A stretch of DNA of 13,898 nucleotides. Origin: Candidatus Coatesiibacteriota bacterium (GTDB taxonomy: Bacteria > B130-G9). Made by a program: the position numbers and the translations under genes. This document shows positions 7,314-13,898 of the stretch, piece by piece (the first letter of the stretch is position 1; each line of letters opens with the position of its first letter). The notes below the pieces were generated by a model. The model made no database searches and had not been told where the DNA came from. It saw nothing but the letters and a program-made list of their open reading frames with translations. The stretch spans positions 1 to 13,898 of the forward strand of contig JAFGIT010000355.1 of assembly GCA_016929465.1 (NCBI GenBank), read 5' to 3'.

Positions 7314-9413
7314 CTATCGCTTCAAAGTGATGATGCCCAATGACACGATATTGATGTCTGTCGGTATCTCATTGTGCGATAATACTACAACGTTGGGTAT
7401 GAAACGCTCAATAAGATGCCTCAGATGACGCCTAACATTTGCAGAGCACAAAATGACTGGCACGTCTCCGCCGGCAAGCCTGTCTGCCGTCTCCCGGATC
7501 CTCGCTATCAGCTTCTCGGCGACGACAGGGTCCAGCGCCAGGAATGAGGCATGATCGCTTGATTGGACCGAGTCGTTTATTATCTGCTCGATCTCGGGCG
7601 CGAGCGCCATCACTCGGAGGTCTCCCTCCGAATTGCGATACTGCATGCAGATCATTCGTCCCAGCTTGATCCTGACCAACTCGATGATCATTGCCGGGTC
7701 TCTTGTCATCGTTACTGCATCGGCAACACCCTCGAGTATCGAGACCCTATCTCGTATCGATACGCGCTCCTTGAGAAGGCCTTTCAGCACCTTCAACAAA
7801 ATGCCTAGACCGGCGCCGCTCCCTCCTATTTCCTCGACGAGCTTGGGGTGTGTCTCGGCAACCTGGTCCAGAATATTCTGCACATCTTGGCGCGTCAGAA
7901 GCTCGTCGGCATAGTTCTTCGTTATCTCAGATATGTGCGTCGCGATAATCGTGGAAGTATCGACAACGGTGTATCCGGCGAGTTGGGCCCCCTCGCGCTG
8001 GCCTTCGGTTATCCAGAGCGCCGGGAGGCCGAACGTCGGTTCGACGGTCTCCATCCCCTCGACCTCCTCGACGACCGTCCCGGGATTCATCGCGAGATAA
8101 TGGTCGAGGAGCACTTTGGAGCTGCCTACTTCGCTGCCTCGAAGCAGTATCTTGTATTCGTTCGGCGCAAGTTCCAGGTTGTCTCTTATTCTGACCGGGG
8201 GAACCATCAGCCCCAGTTCCAGAGCGAATTGGCGACGAATGGCCTTGATACGTGATAGGAGGTCTCCGCCCTGTGACTCGACCACGAGGCGAATTAACCC
8301 GTAACCGACCTCCAGCTCGAGGGGATCGAGCTTCATCAGCGTCTCGATTTTCTCCGGAGGTTTGACCTCGGGGACCTTCTCCTCAACCTTCTTCACATCG
8401 ATCATCTTCTGTCGATAGATTACAGTCGCCAATCCGGCGGCGAGTATGCCGAAAAAAGCGAATGGTATTCCCGGCAATCCCGGAACAAGAGAGAAACCGA
8501 TCAGGGATGCCGAGGCGATGAACCAGGGCCGATAGTCGTAGAGGATCTGCTGAGTTATTTCCTCGCCGAGATTCGACTTCGCCGAGGCTCTTGTGGTCAT
8601 GATGCCGCCCGCAATCGATATGAAGAGCGCCGGGATGGCACTAACGAGGCCATCACCTACGGTCAGGATCGTGTAGTTCTGTGCGGCCCATATCAGCTCC
8701 TTGCCCTTGAAGGCGACACCTATCATAAGACCGGCCACTATGTCGATGATCGTGATTATCAGAGCTGCGAGCGCGTCGCGCGCCGTGAAGCGGATCGCAC
8801 CGTCCATTGCGCCATAGAACTCCGCCTCATCGGAGAGCTCCTCCCTTCGCCTTCTTGCCTCGCTTTCATCGATAATCCCAGCCGAGAGGTCGGCGTCGAT
8901 GCTCATCTGCTTGCCCGGCAAAGCATCGAGAGTGAACCTGGCTGTGACCTCAGAGGTTCTTACTGCACCGTGATTGATAACCACAAACTGAACCGCGATG
9001 ATGATCAGAAAGAGAACGATGCCGACCTCGAAGCCCCCTTGCGCAACGAACTGCCCAAATGCCCTGATTACCTGGCCAGCCGCTGCCTCTCCCATGTCGC
9101 CCTTCGTCAGGATCAGCCTTGTGGAAGCTATGTTGAGCGTTAGCCGAAAGAAGCTCGAGAGCAGCAAGATGGATGGGAACACTGAGAAATTCGTCGGATT
9201 CTGGACGTACATCGAAACGAGCAGGATCACTATGGATAGGGTGATGTTGAGCGTTATCAGAAAGTCGAGAATTGGGGTCGGAAGAGGGACTATGACGATG
9301 ACCAGGCCCATTATCACGCCAAGTGGTAGAACCAAGTGGCTATGGGACTTCAGTATCCTAGTATAATACTTCCCGACAATGGACTCTAAGAACTGCAATC
9401 TGCTATCCCACAC
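7314..9413 (-). CDS. flhA: flagellar export-gate protein FlhA
   Basis: FlhA is the large gate protein of the flagellar type III export apparatus, energising export and docking substrate-chaperone complexes. The 699-residue length is typical. The first 330 residues hold about eight membrane segments, starting LVLPLGVIMGLVIVIVPLP. The FHIPEP signature lies in the cytoplasmic loop after TM4, with TSEVTARFTLDALPGKQMSIDADL (split here as TSEVTARFTLDALPGKQ at 153-169, then MSIDADL) and EEARRRR/EFYGAMDGA-like stretches at 184-206. The C-terminal cytoplasmic domain runs from about 360 to 699, with LGRMICMQYRN at about 584-594. GTG 9413 is the first possible start after an in-frame TAG, but it has no clear Shine-Dalgarno site. 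A TTG five codons on has GGGA 7 bases upstream and could be the real start. It lies 30 bases after flhB. Confidence 0.97.
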   Translation of the reverse strand: MWDSRLQFLESIVGKYYTRILKSHSHLVLPLGVIMGLVIVIVPLPTPILDFLITLNITLSIVILLVSMYVQNPTNFSVFPSILLLSSFFRLTLNIASTRLILTKGDMGEAAAGQVIRAFGQFVAQGGFEVGIVLFLIIIAVQFVVINHGAVRTSEVTARFTLDALPGKQMSIDADLSAGIIDESEARRRREELSDEAEFYGAMDGAIRFTARDALAALIITIIDIVAGLMIGVAFKGKELIWAAQNYTILTVGDGLVSAIPALFISIAGGIMTTRASAKSNLGEEITQQILYDYRPWFIASASLIGFSLVPGLPGIPFAFFGILAAGLATVIYRQKMIDVKKVEEKVPEVKPPEKIETLMKLDPLELEVGYGLIRLVVESQGGDLLSRIKAIRRQFALELGLMVPPVRIRDNLELAPNEYKILLRGSEVGSSKVLLDHYLAMNPGTVVEEVEGMETVEPTFGLPALWITEGQREGAQLAGYTVVDTSTIIATHISEITKNYADELLTRQDVQNILDQVAETHPKLVEEIGGSGAGLGILLKVLKGLLKERVSIRDRVSILEGVADAVTMTRDPAMIIELVRIKLGRMICMQYRNSEGDLRVMALAPEIEQIINDSVQSSDHASFLALDPVVAEKLIARIRETADRLAGGDVPVILCSANVRRHLRHLIERFIPNVVVLSHNEIPTDINIVSLGIITLKR

Positions 9414-9443
9414 TTGCCAAATGTGCTATCTGATCGAGCCTCA

Positions 9444-10550
9444 CTATGCGAGCCTCGCTCCCCGACCTACGCCTGCCCTCTTTGCCATCCTGCTCTTCAG
9501 TTTATATACGTAGGCGAGCACATCCGCAACTGCTCTATAGAGAGACTCGGGGATTATGTCCCCGACATCGACGGTATTGAATAATACCTGAGCGAGAGGT
9601 TTGTTCTCAACCACTTGCACGTCATTCTCAACCGCTATCGAGATGATGCGCTTTGCTATTGCGCCGGCTCCCTTTGCCACCACGAGAGGGGCCGGAACTC
9701 CCGCACCGGTGTATTTGAGCGCGACGGCGATACGAGTAGGGTTTGTTATTACGACATCGGCCTTGGGCACGTCACTCATCATTCTGCGTCGGGCCATCTC
9801 GAACTGCCTTTGCCTTATACGGCGCTTTATAAGCGGATCGCCTTCGACCTCCTTGAATTCATCTCTGACCTCTTGCTTGCTCATCCTGAGGTTCTTCTTG
9901 TATTCATACTTCCGGTAAAAGAAGTCGAAGAGAGCGAGTATCATCAAGAATATGAAGACTCTAAAGAGCAGTATAAACGCGAGCTTGCTGAGATAGATTA
10001 CCGTAGCCACGACCGAGAGACTCAATAGATTGGGTATCTTCGAAAGCTCGGGTCCCACGGTTATGTAACCAATCAAGGCAACGACCAGAAGCTTCATCGA
10101 GTTCGTGGCTGTCTCCGCTATCGTCCTGACCGAGCCGAATACTCTCTTCAAACCGCTGATCGGATTGAGCTTCGAGAACTTGGGCTGCAGCGGCTTGGCA
10201 GTAAAGATGAAGCCGCTCTGAAGGAGATTCGCTACCACCACTATCACGAGGATACAGAACATGAAGGGCAGAGTCGCGCGCGAGTAGAATGAGACCATCC
10301 CCCTGAAAATGGACTGCACGGAATCCAATGTGAATTCTTCGGGATTCGAGAGAGAGCCAAGACCCGTCTTGATATTGTTGGAGATGGTGGATAGGAATCC
10401 CGACCCCATGATCCAGAAGTAGAGTATCGCAGTCCCTAGTACCAGGGCCGACGGGAACTCCTTGCTCTTCGCAACCTGGCCCCGTTCTCTCGCTTTCTTA
10501 ATGCGTCGGGGGGTTGCTTCTTCTGTTTTTTCACCTTTTGGAGTGGACAG
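9444..10550 (-). CDS. flhB: flagellar export switch protein FlhB, apparently starting at CTG
   Basis: FlhB is the export-gate protein that switches the apparatus from rod/hook to filament substrates. The conserved N-terminal region, with GEKTEEATPRRIKKARE and then RGQVAKSKEFPSAL, is encoded upstream of the first ATG (10409), so an ATG start would delete it and part of TM1. In this frame only GTT and then CTG 10550 follow the fliR TAA, and no ATG, GTG or TTG precedes the conserved region. CTG 10550 has a run of six G (10557-10562) 6 bases upstream and gives 368 residues, a normal FlhB length. Four membrane helices span about 35-210. Cytoplasmic FlhB-C carries ADVVITNPTRIAVALKY with the self-cleavage Asn at 270, matching Salmonella numbering (269). 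The residue after NPT is Arg, usually His. The stop is 30 bases before flhA. The product is certain; the start is inferred. Confidence 0.95.
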   Translation of the reverse strand: MSTPKGEKTEEATPRRIKKARERGQVAKSKEFPSALVLGTAILYFWIMGSGFLSTISNNIKTGLGSLSNPEEFTLDSVQSIFRGMVSFYSRATLPFMFCILVIVVVANLLQSGFIFTAKPLQPKFSKLNPISGLKRVFGSVRTIAETATNSMKLLVVALIGYITVGPELSKIPNLLSLSVVATVIYLSKLAFILLFRVFIFLMILALFDFFYRKYEYKKNLRMSKQEVRDEFKEVEGDPLIKRRIRQRQFEMARRRMMSDVPKADVVITNPTRIAVALKYTGAGVPAPLVVAKGAGAIAKRIISIAVENDVQVVENKPLAQVLFNTVDVGDIIPESLYRAVADVLAYVYKLKSRMAKRAGVGRGARLA

Positions 10551-10562
10551 AACTTACCCCCC
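10548..10562 (-). promoter_or_regulatory. unusual flhB initiation site: G6 Shine-Dalgarno-like run, fliR TAA, then CTG
   Basis: Reading the minus strand, GGGGGG (10562-10557) is followed by TAA (the fliR stop, 10556-10554), GTT and CTG (10550-10548). The six G can pair with the CCUCC anti-Shine-Dalgarno using one G-U wobble, and the 6-base distance to CTG is usual. A ribosome ending fliR would be placed to restart at once. CTG starts are rare, so readthrough of the TAA or a sequence error remain alternatives. Confidence 0.5.
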
Positions 10563-11336
10563 AAATAATGTCAGGACCGCAGACAGGTCAGAACGCATGC
10601 CTTCGAAGAGCTTTACCACCTCATCAACGAAGTAGATCATCGATACGCCGAGCACAAGGAGCCCGATACCGATCTTGAGGGGAAAGCCCACTATCAGGAT
10701 GTTGATCTGCGGAACGGTTCTGGCGATAACGCCCATCAGGACGGTGATCATAAGTAGTATCACGATTCCGGGAGCCGCTATCTTCATGGCAGCAATGAAG
10801 AGGTCGCGCATGACGTTGACGCCGAGAAGGCCAGCAGACCTGGGCAAGACAACGGCAAGTGGCTGAACGGCCTGAAAACTCTGCGCAAGCGCCTCCAATA
10901 GCCAGTGATGAGCGTTGATCGTCACGAATATCAATACGGCAAGCGTGCTCTGAAAGAGCGCTATAACCGACATCTGCGACCCGGACATCGGATCCAAGAC
11001 GTTTGCAATGGTAAGTCCCATCTGCATCGCAACTACCTGCGCGCCGATCTCAACCGCTGTAAGGGCTGCGCGAGCGATGAAGCCGAGTACTATCCCGATC
11101 GCCAATTCCCCCAAGAGGCCGAAAGTGAGCTGAATCATACTCCCCGGAATAACGACCGAATCGACCGGGATGACAGGAAAAAGAAGGAAGGAAACCAATA
11201 CGGAAAGCCCAATCTTCATCTGGTTCGGTATCATCGTCCCGCCCAATATCGGGGCGATACCGATCACTCCGAGCGTTCGAGATAGGACGAGAAAAAAAAT
11301 CTGAACTTCTCTCAAGCTGAAGCCTAGGAGCTCCAT
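10554..11336 (-). CDS. fliR: flagellar export-gate protein FliR
   Basis: FliR is a membrane component of the FliPQR core of the flagellar type III export gate. The 260-residue length and six-or-so hydrophobic segments are typical: about 11-30 (VQIFFLVLSRTLGVIGIAPI), 42-60, 68-100, 122-145, 175-205 and 212-240. The conserved GAQVVAMQMGLTIANVLDP segment (about 97-115) and the VPQINILIVGFPLKIGIGLL segment (about 207-226, split by family as VPQINI then FPLKI) identify FliR. ATG 11336 is the first start after an in-frame TGA. GGGAG lies 13 bases upstream, rather far, so the exact start is not certain. It ends LTLFGG-TAA, in the same frame as flhB, so a single base change would fuse the two proteins, as found naturally in some clostridia. 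A 109-base gap separates it from fliQ. Confidence 0.96.
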   Translation of the reverse strand: MELLGFSLREVQIFFLVLSRTLGVIGIAPILGGTMIPNQMKIGLSVLVSFLLFPVIPVDSVVIPGSMIQLTFGLLGELAIGIVLGFIARAALTAVEIGAQVVAMQMGLTIANVLDPMSGSQMSVIALFQSTLAVLIFVTINAHHWLLEALAQSFQAVQPLAVVLPRSAGLLGVNVMRDLFIAAMKIAAPGIVILLMITVLMGVIARTVPQINILIVGFPLKIGIGLLVLGVSMIYFVDEVVKLFEGMRSDLSAVLTLFGG

Positions 11337-11445
11337 GGACGCGCATCATCTCCCGGCAATTGAGTAAATTGAAAAACCGCCCCAGGACGAGTCAAAGCCC
11401 GGTCCCTGAATGACAATCCCCGAGCCGCGCTAATCTTCTGCCGCA
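11337..11445 (-). other. fliQ-fliR intergenic gap, no supported feature
   Basis: This 109-base gap is long for this operon. A frame starting TTG at about 11410 and passing into fliR out of phase is open, but its only purine-rich site touches the start codon, so I do not call it a gene. A GCGGTTTTTC stretch resembles the end of a terminator but has no matching stem before it. Confidence 0.4.
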
Positions 11446-11715
11446 CTATCTTATATATGCAGGGAAATTCGTGAATAACTCGGCGGTGAAGGCGATAAGA
11501 ACTCCCATGATCCACGGCAGAATGAGAAGCAGCGTGACCATCACCACGAGTATCTTCGGAATGAATGTGAGACTCATATCCTGTATCGAGGTGACAGCCT
11601 GGAAAATGGAAACCAGGATGCCCGTCACGAGCCCCGCCGTGAGAAGAGGAAGCGCAACTAGCAGCGCGGTCTTGATGGCCTTGAACGCAAACGCGCTGAC
11701 GAAGGTCAGCGTCAT
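11446..11715 (-). CDS. fliQ: flagellar export-gate protein FliQ
   Basis: FliQ is the small two-helix subunit of the FliPQR export gate. The 89-residue length is standard. Helix 1 lies at about 14-38 (IKTALLVALPLLTAGLVTG onward) and ends in the conserved LVSIFQAVTSIQDMSLTFIP loop (about 34-53), which gives a secure match. Helix 2 is about 54-78 (ILVVMVTLLLILPWIMGVLI). ATG 11715 has GGGGAG 7 bases upstream. It is the first flagellar gene of this run. FliP, normally encoded just upstream and the main partner of FliQ, is not in the window, so fliP must lie elsewhere. Confidence 0.96.
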   Translation of the reverse strand: MTLTFVSAFAFKAIKTALLVALPLLTAGLVTGILVSIFQAVTSIQDMSLTFIPKILVVMVTLLLILPWIMGVLIAFTAELFTNFPAYIR

Positions 11716-11786
11716 GGTCTTTCTCCCCGAAAGCGAAGTAAATCAGCAACCACAAGCCTATAACCGAGAGTTTGCACCAAACCGCG

Positions 11787-11808
11787 CGAAAGTCAAGTAT
11801 CGAAAGTC
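11787..11808. repeat. 8-bp direct repeat upstream of fliQ
   Basis: CGAAAGTC occurs at 11787-11794 and 11801-11808 (GACTTTCG on the transcribed strand), giving a 14-base period. It lies 70-95 bases before the fliQ start and could be a regulator site, though two 8-base copies can arise by chance. No convincing sigma70, sigma54 or sigma28 promoter is visible in this gap. Confidence 0.25.
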
Positions 11809-11833
11809 ACCACATATTGAAGTGCGGCGCACC

Positions 11834-11858
11834 GGCACCGCTTTGGCTTGCGGTGACC
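11834..11858 (-). terminator. hairpin just after the propeller-protein gene, without a U-run
   Basis: CACCGC and GCGGTG pair around an 8-base loop. The stem is extended by GG and CC with one bulged base, and it begins 5 bases after the TAG of the upstream gene. A short GTGC/GCAC hairpin (11822-11832) follows. There is no T-tract on the minus strand, so it may protect a transcript end or act with Rho rather than as an intrinsic terminator. Confidence 0.35.
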
Positions 11859-11863
11859 CGGCG

Positions 11864-13898
11864 CTATAGGAAATCGATCGGCCTCAAGAGCCGGAACTCA
11901 TCTGTAGCCGATATGCCGCAGTAGAAATGCACTGGCTCAATCGCTAGTCCATAGGGTAGTTCTGTCTCTATTAGCGAGTAGCGCTCGAGGCAGAATTTGA
12001 CCGGGATAGCAAGCGATATACCCGAGAGCGTTGATGTGAAGTCGGGATAGAACAACAGCTGCCCGTCACCGAGGTCGCAAGCGATATAGATGTCGATGTC
12101 CTGTGCAGGTCCTGGATTGGCTAGTGTGAAGGTGACCTTGACCTCTCCAGAATTTCCGGCATTCGGCTTATTCCATCCGATTGATTGGATTGGATATGGC
12201 GGGGTGGTCTCGACGTTCGACGGCTCATAAATTCCGTCGAATAGCCCATCGCCGTCACGATCGAGGCATAACGTCGGCGATTTGAGGTCTGAGCTGAGCG
12301 ATTTTATCGTAATGATGCTCTCTTTCTGGAGCAAGATGTTGTTGAAAGTCGATACTTTCTCGCTGCCAACGGAGGGCATCTGCATAAGATCGAGCGAGTA
12401 GGTTCCCTCGCGTTCGGGTTCCATCCATGTATTCCCCCATTTCGAGCCGTCGATACCGAAGCAAGTCGGGGCGCAGCCTTCGTCTTCGGAATAGAAAAAG
12501 GCGAGAATCGTATTAGTCGCGCCGAATCCCTTTCGCTCGAGATTTGCGGAGGTGAAGAGGTTGTAATGCCGGACGAACGAGCAGATGAACTCCCTCAGAT
12601 CCTGTGCGGGAAGTGCCTCTAAACGGCCCAATGTCAGCGATTCTCGAAGGTACTCAATCCCAGCGATCAGGAGGGATGACTGCCCCTTCACAAACGTGGA
12701 ATCCCAAAGCAGCTCGCCTACTGGCGAGCCCTCCCAGAGCAGTCCATTCCCCATTACAGCGTAGTGCTGGGCTTCATACTTTCCGACTGCTTCCAGATCC
12801 CATCTTGCCAGGGCCATGTTGGAGGCGGACGCGCAGAACGTTGGTGTCACACCTTCAAGAAGCTCATGGTTATGGAACCACACCATGCGGTAGTAGTGGC
12901 CGGGGGATGCCCATCGCTCGGAGAGACCGCCCCTGAGCGATGCCACGGCTTCGGCCAGGGAATTTATGTACTCATCCTGATTTGGCACGACGGTCTTGAA
13001 TTCATAAACCTCCGAATCGAGCAACATCCCAGCGTCTGAATTGTCCACAAAAAGCAACACATTGAAGCGAGAGGCCTTCTTCACGGTCGAGAGAATCACT
13101 ATCTCACGCTCGACACTGAGTATCTCATTGGGTTGCATAGGCCCGGTCCCGAACCGAAGGTCTCCATCTGACCACCAGCTGACATTCTCGGACGGATCAT
13201 CGCCGCACGAGGCCTCAAGCCACAGCGCACAATCGAGGTTATATATGGGTACCATCCCGGAATAACGTAGATCGAAGCTCAATGTGCATGGTTCCCCAAC
13301 AACGGGAGGATCGGGCGAAAGTGAGAGCGCTTCGATCTCCAAGTCGCGAGAAGTAGTCACATCGAAGATAAAGAGCCAGGTCGGCCCCTCCGTGACGTTT
13401 CCCTGCTGGTCGATGGCATCAATTCGCCACTCGATTGCTCCTTCGTAGAAAGGAAAGAAAGTGAATGAGCGCTCTTTCAGTCCTTCGGCCTCTTTCCACA
13501 TCCTGCCATAAATCTCAATCCAGACGTCGTACGATATAACTTCTCCGGGGTCCGGGTCCTCGCACTCCCAGGTCAACACGACGGGAGAGTGACGAACGAC
13601 GCCGAGGTTCGCAGGATCCGGTTTCCAGGGCACGGTTGGAGGTGTCCCACCTTCGGGCGCTCCCTCGGTCAGGATGGATATGCCGCCGTATCCTCCGGGA
13701 ATCCACTTGCGGTTAAGGCTATCGACAAAGACCTTAGAGACAGGACCGTCGAAGGCTATCGCTGAGTTGGAGGTACCGTAACGCCGCCACACAGAGCCGT
13801 CGTAGGAGAAAACTCCCGAGACATACGTCGTGAACCACGCCACGTCGTTCTTGTCCAGGCAGACATCATAAATGTATGGCTGATACTGGAGATTGACC
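11864..13898 (-). CDS. large extracellular protein with propeller, FN3-like and CARDB-like domains, 5' end missing
   Basis: The frame is open to the right window edge, so the real start is outside; 677 residues are visible. A GTG at 13843 is in frame, but the protein clearly continues upstream. Residues 1-77 hold propeller-type repeats of the two-component-regulator kind, with IYDVCLDKNDVAWFTT, SYDGSVWRRYGTSNSA and VSKVFVDSLNRKWIPGGYGG. Residues about 86-180 look like an FN3-type fold (SPVVLTWECEDPDPG, IEWRIDAIDQQGNV). About 186-304 look like a CARDB-like beta domain (LEIEALSLSPDPPVVGEPCTL). About 305-540 is a part I do not recognise, with helices, aromatic residues and several cysteines. A calcium-loop-like DRDGDGLFDG lies at 546-555, followed by a C-terminal beta-rich domain. 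Such proteins are usually secreted or surface-bound. There is no C-terminal sorting signal or membrane anchor. It is co-directional with fliQ, but a hairpin and a 148-base gap suggest a separate unit. Confidence 0.85.
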   Translation of the reverse strand, partial: VNLQYQPYIYDVCLDKNDVAWFTTYVSGVFSYDGSVWRRYGTSNSAIAFDGPVSKVFVDSLNRKWIPGGYGGISILTEGAPEGGTPPTVPWKPDPANLGVVRHSPVVLTWECEDPDPGEVISYDVWIEIYGRMWKEAEGLKERSFTFFPFYEGAIEWRIDAIDQQGNVTEGPTWLFIFDVTTSRDLEIEALSLSPDPPVVGEPCTLSFDLRYSGMVPIYNLDCALWLEASCGDDPSENVSWWSDGDLRFGTGPMQPNEILSVEREIVILSTVKKASRFNVLLFVDNSDAGMLLDSEVYEFKTVVPNQDEYINSLAEAVASLRGGLSERWASPGHYYRMVWFHNHELLEGVTPTFCASASNMALARWDLEAVGKYEAQHYAVMGNGLLWEGSPVGELLWDSTFVKGQSSLLIAGIEYLRESLTLGRLEALPAQDLREFICSFVRHYNLFTSANLERKGFGATNTILAFFYSEDEGCAPTCFGIDGSKWGNTWMEPEREGTYSLDLMQMPSVGSEKVSTFNNILLQKESIITIKSLSSDLKSPTLCLDRDGDGLFDGIYEPSNVETTPPYPIQSIGWNKPNAGNSGEVKVTFTLANPGPAQDIDIYIACDLGDGQLLFYPDFTSTLSGISLAIPVKFCLERYSLIETELPYGLAIEPVHFYCGISATDEFRLLRPIDFL

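Noticed and set aside
10905-11285. Plus-strand frame antisense to fliR
   Set aside because: Very rich in Arg, Asp, His and Tyr, the usual reverse image of a membrane protein gene.
11324-11755. Minus-strand frame over fliQ and the fliQ-fliR gap
   Set aside because: It overlaps nearly all of fliQ out of phase and has His/Ser/Asp-rich composition; fliQ in the other frame is certain.
11716-11863. Possible sigma28, sigma54 or sigma70 promoter upstream of fliQ
   Set aside because: A TTGACT hexamer and a TATAGG hexamer are present but not at a workable distance from each other, and GG and GC pairs do not fit the sigma54 spacing.

Overview
The window is a bacterial chromosomal segment in which every supportable gene lies on the minus strand. 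Most of it is a tightly packed flagellar cluster. In transcription order (high to low coordinate) it reads: 3' part of a large propeller/FN3/CARDB-like extracellular protein, fliQ, fliR, flhB, flhA, flhF, flhG, an unnamed two-helix membrane protein, fliM, a FliY-type fliN with a CheC-like domain, a DinG-family helicase, and the 5' part of a secreted protein. The gene set (FlhF plus FlhG, FliY-like FliN, GTG/TTG/CTG starts, propeller and FN3-type secreted proteins) fits a motile bacterium outside the well-studied model groups, perhaps from a little-cultured phylum. The sequence alone does not fix the phylum.

Region by region: 11864-13898 holds the 5'-truncated surface protein, ending in a hairpin. 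The 148-base gap to fliQ has an 8-bp direct repeat and no convincing promoter. 9444-11715 encodes the export-gate proteins FliQ, FliR and FlhB. FlhA (7314-9413) completes the export-gate genes seen, but fliP and fliO are missing from their usual place upstream of fliQ. 5132-7302 encodes FlhF and FlhG, which set flagellar position and number; their genes overlap by 4 bases. 2540-5145 holds the unnamed membrane protein and the C-ring switch proteins FliM and FliN/FliY. 587-2509 is the helicase, 24-30 bases behind fliN and probably co-transcribed. A 236-base gap then carries a good sigma70-type promoter for the secreted protein that runs off the left edge.

How they work together: FliQ, FliR, FlhB and FlhA form the export apparatus in the basal body. 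FlhF recruits early basal-body parts to the assembly site, and FlhG, through its N-terminal activating helix, drives FlhF GTP hydrolysis. FliM and FliN form the C-ring that receives CheY-P.

The most unusual point is the fliR/flhB junction. The FlhB reading frame opens directly after the fliR TAA, in the same frame, with no ATG, GTG or TTG before the conserved N-terminal region. FlhB therefore seems to start at a CTG behind a G6 Shine-Dalgarno-like run, or to be made by readthrough as a FliR-FlhB fusion. FlhB also has NPTR in place of the usual NPTH at its self-cleavage site. I see no mobile element, CRISPR array, tRNA or rRNA, and no clearly new multi-gene system.
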